Of a DNA stretch of 7,079 nt, positions 1 through 5,711 are shown piece by piece. Source of the DNA: Fibrobacter sp. GTDB lineage: Bacteria; Fibrobacterota; Fibrobacteria; Fibrobacterales; Fibrobacteraceae. Both the position numbers and the translations under genes were made by a program. Each line of letters opens with the position of its first letter. Position 1 is the first letter of the stretch. The notes under the pieces were generated by a model that was given only the letters and a program-made list of their open reading frames with translations, was not told the DNA's origin and searched no databases. The stretch is taken from NCBI GenBank assembly GCA_012841225.1, contig DUVD01000069.1, positions 1-7,079 of the forward strand, given 5' to 3'.

Positions 1-254
1 TACATCGAAACCACGATTGCCAAGGCTATTGCCATTTCACAAGCGGTAACGGCCACCACAAAAAGATTAAAAACAGCACCAGCAGTAGCGTCGCCTGGAG
101 AAAAGTAAGCAAAAGCAATAAAATTCATGTTGGCGGCATTTAACATAAGCTCAATTGAGATGAGCATGGCGACGAGGTGACGGCGGCGGAGTAAACCACA
201 AACGCCTATTCCAAAAAGAATAAAAGACAATATGAGACAATTTAAGAGCGTCAT
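1..254 (-). CDS. nuoK: NADH-quinone oxidoreductase subunit K (complex I), 3' end cut by window edge
   Basis: This is a small antiporter-like membrane subunit of complex I, homologous to MrpC and mitochondrial ND4L, which takes part in proton translocation. I translated it by hand from the ATG at 254; the frame stays open for 84 codons to the window edge. The family signature is clear: GLLRRRHLVAML, then SIELMLNAANMNF, then a third hydrophobic segment around ACEMAIALAIVV. Glu35 and Glu73 match the two conserved membrane glutamates of the family (Glu36 and Glu72 in E. coli). The usual length is about 100 residues, so roughly 16 should lie beyond position 1. The start is set by an ATGA overlap with the nuoJ stop and by AGGGA at 265-261, six bases upstream. 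Three membrane helices are expected, two complete here and the third nearly so. Identification is firm; only the C-terminus is missing. Confidence 0.95.
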   Translation of the reverse strand, partial: MTLLNCLILSFILFGIGVCGLLRRRHLVAMLISIELMLNAANMNFIAFAYFSPGDATAGAVFNLFVVAVTACEMAIALAIVVSM

Positions 255-784
255 TTTTTATCCCTGGTTTTGCGAGCGACTGTAATAGAACAAATAAGAG
301 TCACTAATAAAAGCACGCTAATTAATTCAAACGAGATGACAAAACCTTCTGACTCGATGCTTAAAAGGCGTAACGCAATGGACTCTAAAGAAGCATAATC
401 TGCAGAAGCGGCAGGCAATGCCGTAGATAAAGAGAGATCTTGTAATAAAAAACGCCACATCACAAAAACAAAAGAGACAGAAAGAAGGCCAGCCACAAAA
501 GTCCTTGGGATTTTAATCGCTAATGTAGATTCCCCTAAATGACTTGTGAGCAATATGGTAAAAACCACAAAAATAACGACCCCTCCAGCATAAACCATCA
601 CTTGCGCGATTGCAATAAATTCGGCATGTAGCATTAAGTAAAAAATGGCCGTTGCTACAAAAGAAAAAATCAAGAAAATAGCACTTCGAAGCACATTTTT
701 AACAATGATTGTAAAAATAGCCGTCACCAAAATCATAGAAGCAACGATGTAGAAGAAAATATCAGTTAATTCGAGAGGAAACAT
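251..784 (-). CDS. nuoJ: NADH-quinone oxidoreductase subunit J (complex I)
   Basis: NuoJ (ND6 family) is a five-helix membrane subunit beside NuoK and NuoA; its third helix is thought to change shape when quinone reduction is coupled to proton pumping. The 177-residue product has hydrophobic segments at about 8-28, 34-52, 56-78, 95-114 and 148-170. The family core AEFIAIAQVMVYAGG spans residues 54-68, including Glu55 and the Tyr65-Ala-Gly-Gly turn. The last helix has the expected FELISVLLLVTLICS pattern followed by a basic tail (RKTRDKK). Its length is close to that of other bacterial NuoJ. The start is well fixed: the ATG shares one base with the nuoI stop (TAATG), and a near-perfect Shine-Dalgarno, AAAGGAGGG at 802-794, lies nine bases upstream. 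Its stop overlaps the nuoK start by four bases, so production of J and K is probably coupled. Confidence 0.96.
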   Translation of the reverse strand: MFPLELTDIFFYIVASMILVTAIFTIIVKNVLRSAIFLIFSFVATAIFYLMLHAEFIAIAQVMVYAGGVVIFVVFTILLTSHLGESTLAIKIPRTFVAGLLSVSFVFVMWRFLLQDLSLSTALPAASADYASLESIALRLLSIESEGFVISFELISVLLLVTLICSITVARKTRDKK

Positions 785-1266
785 TAGCCTCGTCCCTCCT
801 TTTTATTTAATATCAAATCAAATGAATCCACTGACTCACTGGACAATTCAAATTCTTGGTTCATACGAATAGCTCCAAAAGGGCAAGCCTCAATGCAAAG
901 GCCACATTGAGTACAAGAACCTAAGTGAAATAGGTATTGCCCTAATACTTTTTTGCCGGCGATGTTTTTTGTCTTTAATATATTGATTGAGGCGTTTGGG
1001 CAGGCCTTTTCACAAAGACCGCAAGCCGTGCATAAATTTTCGTCGTTTTCATCTTCGATAAGTTCTAAACAACCTCGGTAGCGAGGGTGCATTTTAAGTG
1101 TTTTCTTGTTTTCTGGGTATTGTTCTGTTATAATTCTTTTGGGATTAAAAAAGTAGCGGAGAGTTACTGAAAGGCCCATTAAAAGACTGATGGGCCCCGT
1201 AATACAACGCTTCAAGTAGCGTTTGATGTATTTTGAAGGACTAATAGGTATTTCTGGTTGTTTCAT
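784..1266 (-). CDS. nuoI: NADH-quinone oxidoreductase subunit I, 2x[4Fe-4S] ferredoxin-like (complex I)
   Basis: NuoI carries the two tetranuclear clusters (N6a and N6b) that pass electrons toward cluster N2 in NuoB. The 160-residue product has two complete C-x2-C-x2-C-x3-C-P motifs: Cys79, 82, 85 with Cys89, and Cys118, 121, 124 with Cys128. By ferredoxin-fold logic the last Cys of each motif ligates the other cluster. The amphipathic, basic N-terminal part (residues 12-45, GPISLLMGLSVTLRYFF) resembles the helix that seats NuoI on the membrane arm, and the PRYRG segment before cluster 1 is also typical. After the second cluster there is only a short acidic tail, so this is the compact form of the subunit. 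It starts 12 bases after nuoH; the AGGA at 1280-1277 overlaps the nuoH TAG stop and lies ten bases from the ATG. A 7-bp hairpin falls inside the gene (separate entry). Confidence 0.96.
   Translation of the reverse strand: MKQPEIPISPSKYIKRYLKRCITGPISLLMGLSVTLRYFFNPKRIITEQYPENKKTLKMHPRYRGCLELIEDENDENLCTACGLCEKACPNASINILKTKNIAGKKVLGQYLFHLGSCTQCGLCIEACPFGAIRMNQEFELSSESVDSFDLILNKKEGRG
1173..1196. repeat. Short inverted repeat inside nuoI
   Basis: GGCCCAT at 1173-1179 and its exact reverse complement ATGGGCC at 1190-1196 are separated by ten bases. In the minus-strand transcript this would be a 7-bp, GC-rich stem, starting about 70 bases into nuoI over the codons for GPISLLMGL. It is followed by only three uridines, so it does not look like an intrinsic terminator. 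A chance product of the coding sequence is quite possible. Confidence 0.35.
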
Positions 1267-1278
1267 AAGGTATTTATC

Positions 1279-2349
1279 CTAAAAAGCGATATAAACCGCA
1301 CCCAAAGCAAGAAGAAGAAGGTTAAATGGCAATAAAAACTTCCATTCTAAAGCCATTAGTTGGTCTACTCTTGGACGAACAAAAGTCCAGCGAACCATCA
1401 TATAAGCCCAAATCATTAAAACTACTTTTCCTGCAAACCAGAGGAATCCTGGAACTTTAAGGAGTATGGTATCGACAGCTTCTACACCGATAAGGGGAGG
1501 GAAGAATCCGCCCAAAAAGCAAGTGCTCGCCAAAGAGGATATGGTGATTAAATTAATGTATTCGGCTAGGTAGAACATTGCAAAAGCGGTGCCGTTGTAC
1601 TCGGTGTGATAACCACCAGTGAGTTCTTGCTCGGCTTCTGCGATATCAAAAGGAGCGCGGTTGAGTTCGGCTATAGAGGAAATAAAAAACATAATAAAAG
1701 CTAAGAATCCAAGCACAGGGATTTTAAAAATCCACCAGTCGAGAATAGTACCAGACTGACTAAGCGTAATTTCCATAAGACTTGCAGAGCCAGAAACCAT
1801 GACAACAAACAACAAGACGAGTGCAAATGAAATTTCATAGCTAATCATTTGAGCGCCACTTCTAAGTGCACCTAACAAAGAGTATTTATTGTTTGAGGCC
1901 CACCCGCCAATTAAAATAGCCAAAATGCCAAAACCATTGACGGCAATAACAAAGGGAATTCCCACCGATAAGTTGGAGACTTGCAAGTTGTGATCAAATG
2001 GGATCATCGCTAAAACGAGAAAAGGAGCAACTAGCACAATCATGGGCGCTAAATAGAACACAAATTTATCGGCACCAGAGGGGGCATAAACTTCTTTAAA
2101 TAAAAGCTTCATCACGTCAGCTATAGTTTGGAGCGTGCCTCTATAGCCAAGACGCATAGGCCCTAAACGGCATTGTATATGGGCACAAACCTTGCGTTCC
2201 ATATAAATAAGAATGGGAGCAGAACCAATAGCAACGGCGCAAATAGCTATAATGCAAATAAGAGCGTTAGCCAAAAAAGCAAGTTCTGGGATAGGGATCA
2301 TTTGTCGAACCCAATCTCCAAGTGGATGAGGAACAGAAGGTATCATCAT
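1279..2349 (-). CDS. nuoH: NADH-quinone oxidoreductase subunit H (complex I)
   Basis: NuoH (ND1 family) joins the membrane arm to the peripheral arm and forms much of the quinone-entry chamber with NuoB and NuoD. The 356-residue product has about eight hydrophobic segments, near 25-49, 97-118, 130-150, 166-186, 208-228, 255-280, 300-322 and 336-355. Two family signatures are seen: YMERKVCAHIQCRLGP at 49-64, and AELNRAPFDIAEAEQELTGG at 227-246 followed by YHTEY. The second is the acidic cytoplasmic loop facing the quinone chamber. The first signature continues as Met-Arg-Leu-Gly where Asn-Arg-Val-Gly is more usual. Length is normal for the family. The start overlaps the nuoD stop by one base (TAATG), with GGAG at 2364-2361 eleven bases upstream; a second ATG follows directly, so the exact first residue is uncertain by one. 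It directly follows nuoD, with no nuoEFG between. Confidence 0.97.
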   Translation of the reverse strand: MMIPSVPHPLGDWVRQMIPIPELAFLANALICIIAICAVAIGSAPILIYMERKVCAHIQCRLGPMRLGYRGTLQTIADVMKLLFKEVYAPSGADKFVFYLAPMIVLVAPFLVLAMIPFDHNLQVSNLSVGIPFVIAVNGFGILAILIGGWASNNKYSLLGALRSGAQMISYEISFALVLLFVVMVSGSASLMEITLSQSGTILDWWIFKIPVLGFLAFIMFFISSIAELNRAPFDIAEAEQELTGGYHTEYNGTAFAMFYLAEYINLITISSLASTCFLGGFFPPLIGVEAVDTILLKVPGFLWFAGKVVLMIWAYMMVRWTFVRPRVDQLMALEWKFLLPFNLLLLALGAVYIAF

Positions 2350-3491
2350 TAGCGATCAATCTCCGGAATAACTGGGTCAATCGTCGATAAAATAGAGACG
2401 AGATCCGAAATTTTATGCCCGCGAGCCATATTATTTAAGGCGGCTAAGTTGGCAAAACTAGGCCCTCTAGTGTGGATTCGATAAGGTTTATCACCCGATG
2501 CAGCAACGACGTAAGTAGCGTACAAGCCTTTTGCTGTTTCTGTGGCGCTATAATAAGAACCAGGATTTAAGCGAATCGAAGGCTTTTCTTTAGAGCGATA
2601 GGGTCCTTCAGGAAACAGCTTTATGCATTGACGCAAAATTTTAATGGACTCGTGAATTTCTGCAATCCGAACCACATAACGGTCGTAAGTATCTCCCCTG
2701 TAGGTAATTGGGACATCAAAATCCAATTGATCATAAATGCCATAGGGGTCATTTTTTCTGACATCATAAGAAACACCAGAAGCTCTTAAAACTGGTCCAG
2801 AACAACCGTAAGCAATCGCGTCTTCTTTAGATAAAATGCCAATGCCTTTTGTTCTTTCTAAGACGATAATGTTTTTTGATAAAAAGCGTTCGTAATCAAC
2901 CATCGACTTTTCTAAGTGTTCTAAAAAAGAAGTCACCCGCGGGATGAAAGTATCGGGTATGTCATGAACAGAACCACCTGGACGAAAGAAGTTGGTGGTT
3001 AAGCGAGAACCCGTGACTTCATCTAAAATGTCGTGAATCATTTCACGTTCTTTAAATCCAAAGAGGAGGGCCGTTTGACCGCCAAGATCGCCACCAAAAC
3101 AGGCATAAAAAACTAAATGAGATGCAATTCGACCAAGTTCGGCGAGCATCACGCGTATAAATTCACCTCTTTCTGGCACCCCAATCCCAAGACCTTTTTC
3201 AAAAGCAAGGCATATGCCCCAGTTATTTTGAATGGCAGTCAAGTAGTCTTGGCGATCCGAAAGCATTATGTACTGTAGGTAGTTCATCGATTCGGCTTGT
3301 TTTTCTATGCCACGGTGGATGTAACCAAAATGAGGAACCACTTCGACAATTGTCTCACCATCTAAGCGAAGCGCAAGACGCAATGCCCCATGCGTGCTTG
3401 GGTGCTGGGGGCCCATGTTTACAAAGTACTCTTCAGTGTCGCTGTCTAAAACTTCTTCGCGAAAGCCTGGAGGCAGTTTTCTTGAGCTCAT
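2349..3491 (-). CDS. nuoD: NADH-quinone oxidoreductase subunit D, 49-kDa quinone-site subunit (complex I)
   Basis: NuoD forms the quinone-reduction site with NuoB, next to cluster N2. The 380-residue product begins its conserved part with VNMGPQHPSTHGALRL at 24-39 and has DRQDY at 79-83. His34 and Tyr83 fall where the family places the two quinone-headgroup ligands, and their 49-residue spacing equals that of the bovine pair His59/Tyr108. Other family hallmarks are LFGFKERE, TGSRLTTNFFRPGG and the C-terminal DPVIPEIDR. The four [NiFe]-hydrogenase-type nickel cysteines are absent, as expected for complex I. It is a stand-alone NuoD, not the NuoCD fusion of enterobacteria. One oddity: the segment at 316-329 reads ATETAKGLYATYVV, where most relatives I recall have Lys-Gly-Glu. 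The start has an ATGA overlap with the upstream stop, and AAAGAGG at 3503-3497 is five bases upstream. Confidence 0.97.
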   Translation of the reverse strand: MSSRKLPPGFREEVLDSDTEEYFVNMGPQHPSTHGALRLALRLDGETIVEVVPHFGYIHRGIEKQAESMNYLQYIMLSDRQDYLTAIQNNWGICLAFEKGLGIGVPERGEFIRVMLAELGRIASHLVFYACFGGDLGGQTALLFGFKEREMIHDILDEVTGSRLTTNFFRPGGSVHDIPDTFIPRVTSFLEHLEKSMVDYERFLSKNIIVLERTKGIGILSKEDAIAYGCSGPVLRASGVSYDVRKNDPYGIYDQLDFDVPITYRGDTYDRYVVRIAEIHESIKILRQCIKLFPEGPYRSKEKPSIRLNPGSYYSATETAKGLYATYVVAASGDKPYRIHTRGPSFANLAALNNMARGHKISDLVSILSTIDPVIPEIDR

Positions 3492-4741
3492 ACAGGCCTC
3501 TTTAAAATATGGGGATGAGTAAAGTCTTTTCTTAATGGGTAGCCTTTAAAATCTTCATCCACAAAAAGACGACGTTCATCTGGATGATTTTCAAAATGAA
3601 TACCAAACATGTCAAACACTTCTCTTTCTTTCCATTCAGCGGCGGGGTAGAGGTGATAAATGGAAGGCATAGCGGCCAAGAGACTTGTGGCGCGATTTTC
3701 TTCTGGAATAGAGTCATCTTTAGGGAGTGATAACCTAATAAAAAGCTTGTGCCCCTTTTCGATGCTCATCAATTGAGTAATCACATCAAAATGACCTATC
3801 CAATCGACAGCGGTGACATCGATTAAATAGTCTAAATGAGTACGAGGGTCTTCTTTTAAAAATTGAATTAAATCGACGTATTCTTCTTTAGAAACTAAAA
3901 CGTCAAGAGGCATGTCACTAGGTCTAGCCATCAAAGCGGGTTCAGAAGGGTCATTGTCAAAAGGAGAAACCGAAGGAAAATTTTTCTTAATAATTGAAAA
4001 AATCGTATTTGCTGGCAAGCCTATTAAAGGTTTTGGCTGGTGAGGTATTTCGGGAAAGACTTCTTTAGCAACACGTAAGGCCTTATAAGGCGATTTATAA
4101 CCGGGCTGTTCTTCTTTAAACTTTAATCTCGCTTCGGCCATTTCCTCATCTTTAATTTTCTCTAACTCTTCCCAGGCTTTCGTGGCTTCACTCCAACGAT
4201 CTGGATAAGGCTTATCAATGACAATGCCTTCTTTCCAAGGGTCTCTAAAAGTCTCACTTAAAATTTTATCTCGTAGTGTTAAAAGACCGTGAAAAAGAGC
4301 TTCTGGTCGGGGAGGGCATCCCGGAATAAAAACATCAACTGGAATTAATGTGTTGGCTCCACGGATAACGGAATAGTTATCGTACATAAAAGGGCCACCT
4401 GAAATGGTGCAGGCTCCCATGGCTATAGCGTACTTGGGGCCTGGAATTTGTTCCCAAAGCATTTGAAGGGCGGGGGCCATTTTTTCTGTAATAGTCCCTG
4501 CAATGATAAACAAGTCCGCTTGGCGTGGAGAAGCCCTAAAAACTTCCGAGCCAAAACGTGCAATATCGTACCTGGCCATAGAGCTAGACATCATTTCAAT
4601 AGCGCAACAGCTAGTGCCATAAGTTAAAGGCCATAAAGAATTCGCACGAGCCCAATTAGTTACGTAATCGAGCATGTTGACTAGGTGCTTCCCTCCGGGG
4701 ATTGGGTCTAAAATACCCGGAACAGCATTCATTATTCCCAT
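3488..4741 (-). CDS. nuoBC: Fused NADH-quinone oxidoreductase subunits B and C (complex I)
   Basis: One uninterrupted frame of 417 residues contains a whole NuoB followed by a whole NuoC. The NuoB part (about 1-165) holds the N2 [4Fe-4S] ligands: the tandem Cys45-Cys46 in GTSCCAIEMM, Cys111 in GACTISGGPF and Cys142 in PGCPPRPE. A charged, probably flexible or helical linker follows at about 166-243, rich in Glu and Lys. The NuoC part (about 244-417) has the 30-kDa signature EREVFDMFGI at 372-381, then HPDERRLF and GYPLRKD near the C-terminus. I chose the ATG at 4741 because AAAGGA at 4755-4750 lies eight bases upstream. A TTG at 4762 would add seven residues, and an ATG at 4732 forming TAATG with the nuoA stop would remove three; neither has as good a ribosome site. 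The gene overlaps nuoA by ten bases and nuoD by four. Fusion of B with C, leaving D separate, is unusual compared with the common NuoCD fusion. Confidence 0.94.
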   Translation of the reverse strand: MGIMNAVPGILDPIPGGKHLVNMLDYVTNWARANSLWPLTYGTSCCAIEMMSSSMARYDIARFGSEVFRASPRQADLFIIAGTITEKMAPALQMLWEQIPGPKYAIAMGACTISGGPFMYDNYSVIRGANTLIPVDVFIPGCPPRPEALFHGLLTLRDKILSETFRDPWKEGIVIDKPYPDRWSEATKAWEELEKIKDEEMAEARLKFKEEQPGYKSPYKALRVAKEVFPEIPHQPKPLIGLPANTIFSIIKKNFPSVSPFDNDPSEPALMARPSDMPLDVLVSKEEYVDLIQFLKEDPRTHLDYLIDVTAVDWIGHFDVITQLMSIEKGHKLFIRLSLPKDDSIPEENRATSLLAAMPSIYHLYPAAEWKEREVFDMFGIHFENHPDERRLFVDEDFKGYPLRKDFTHPHILKRPV

Positions 4742-5118
4742 TTTAAAATTCCTTTCTTCCAAGCATAAGCTAAACCAAATGTCAAAACCGTTACAAAGAT
4801 GGTTAAATTGGCAAAAACAATGACCGGATTTAAAGCGGTATTGCCCGCCATAATCATTTTGAATTGAGTGAGAATTGGAAACAAAAATAATACTTCGATA
4901 TCAAAAATCAGAAACAGCAAGGCGAACAAGTAATAACCTACTTTAAATTGTATGCGTGCGTTACCATAAGTTTCCATACCGCACTCATAAGGAGCAAACT
5001 TATTTTTTGTGTCTTTAGAAGCAAAGCCGAGTAGCTTGCCAATGATAATGGCGCAGGCAGCAATAAAAGCGCCTAGAAATAAAAAAAACACCAAAATAAA
5101 ATATTCAGAAAACTGCAT
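4732..5118 (-). CDS. nuoA: NADH-quinone oxidoreductase subunit A (complex I)
   Basis: NuoA (ND3 family) is a three-helix membrane subunit whose long first loop runs along the quinone-chamber interface. With the ATG at 5118 the product is 128 residues. Hydrophobic segments lie at about 5-28, 60-82 and 98-120. The loop carries FAPYECG with Cys46, equivalent to the ND3 loop cysteine known from mitochondrial active/deactive studies. The second helix has YYLFALLFLIFDIEVLFLFP, including the conserved acidic pair Asp73 and Glu75. A TTG at 5130 would extend the protein by four residues, but GAGAG at 5128-5124, five bases from the ATG, supports the shorter form. It lies eight bases after the stop of the unrecognised gene, so it is first among the nuo genes but not first in the apparent transcription unit. 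Confidence 0.96.
   Translation of the reverse strand: MQFSEYFILVFFLFLGAFIAACAIIIGKLLGFASKDTKNKFAPYECGMETYGNARIQFKVGYYLFALLFLIFDIEVLFLFPILTQFKMIMAGNTALNPVIVFANLTIFVTVLTFGLAYAWKKGILKWE
4750..4755 (-). promoter_or_regulatory. Ribosome binding site deciding the nuoBC start
   Basis: AAAGGA on the minus strand sits eight bases before the ATG at 4741 and seventeen before the alternative ATG at 4732. It lies inside the end of nuoA, so it favours 4741 as the start and suggests initiation coupled to translation of nuoA. Confidence 0.6.
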
Positions 5119-5126
5119 AATAACTC

Positions 5127-5711
5127 TCAATAAAAATGTTGTAGCTCTTGTAAAGTACCAAAAACAGCGTTACCAATTTGAAAGCGTTCGCGCAAATGAT
5201 TTGCTATATCTAAAAATTCATTTACCGTCGTTATATTTAAGGCCTCTAAATTTTTCTGTAAGTTACTAATAAAGCCAGGAAACTGTGGATGCGTTACTTT
5301 AAGTTGCATTGAAAGATTGAGTTCTTTTAATATTTGATCTGTTTCGAGGTGTGAAGCCACGTATCGGACGGTTGATAACAATTCTTCTAAAAAATGTACC
5401 AAAAATACTTCTTCTTGTAAAATGCCCCAACGCTTGTCTGCAGAAAAAAGGTTCATCTTTTTTGTTTGACCATAAAAAATAGAGGCTTGCGCGTATTCTA
5501 GGCAAGTCACTAAAATAGTTTCATAGCGTTGAACTTGCGAGGCCATTTGAGAATACCACATGTCTTTTTTATTACTCGTCGATAGTTCAGCTAAAATTGG
5601 TTCTAGTGCTCGAAATGCGTAGTAGACTTCTTCGTAGTAACGATTCCGCATTCGGCAATTGAAGGCTCTATTGCGCGAGGTATAATCTGATTTTTGCTGT
5701 AAAATGCTCAT
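5127..5711 (-). CDS. Protein of unknown function between rel and nuoA
   Basis: I do not recognise this 194-residue protein. It has no signal peptide, no strongly hydrophobic membrane segment and no obvious nucleotide-binding or metal motif; it has two separate cysteines (19 and 70) and five scattered histidines. The N-terminus is basic and aromatic (RNRAFNCRMRNRYYEEVYYAF, around 13-33), and the rest looks mainly alpha-helical with amphipathic stretches near 24-42, 54-80, 97-122 and 147-175. A soluble, all-helical cytoplasmic protein is the best description. The gene is very likely real: its ATG overlaps the rel stop as ATGA, a strong AGAGGTG at 5726-5720 lies eight bases upstream, and its TGA is eight bases before nuoA. 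Position suggests a role linked to either neighbour, such as complex I assembly or Rel regulation, but the sequence itself shows nothing about function. Confidence 0.8.
   Translation of the reverse strand: MSILQQKSDYTSRNRAFNCRMRNRYYEEVYYAFRALEPILAELSTSNKKDMWYSQMASQVQRYETILVTCLEYAQASIFYGQTKKMNLFSADKRWGILQEEVFLVHFLEELLSTVRYVASHLETDQILKELNLSMQLKVTHPQFPGFISNLQKNLEALNITTVNEFLDIANHLRERFQIGNAVFGTLQELQHFY

Noticed and set aside
3532..3717. A 61-codon open frame on the minus strand starting ATG.
   Set aside because: It lies wholly inside the NuoC half of nuoBC in another frame, has low-complexity composition and no family signature.
4760..4762. TTG start for nuoBC giving a 424-residue protein.
   Set aside because: It would add seven residues encoded over the ribosome site itself; the ATG at 4741 has AAAGGA at eight bases spacing.
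5128..5130. TTG start for nuoA giving a 132-residue protein.
   Set aside because: The ATG at 5118 has GAGAG five bases upstream, and the shorter N-terminus fits the family.
5009..5269. An 86-codon open frame on the plus strand across the nuoA/orf194 junction.
   Set aside because: It is antisense to two well-supported genes and has no recognisable motif.
5299..5505. A 68-codon open frame on the minus strand inside the unknown gene.
   Set aside because: It is an alternative frame within orf194, whose own frame has the ATGA overlap and a strong ribosome site.
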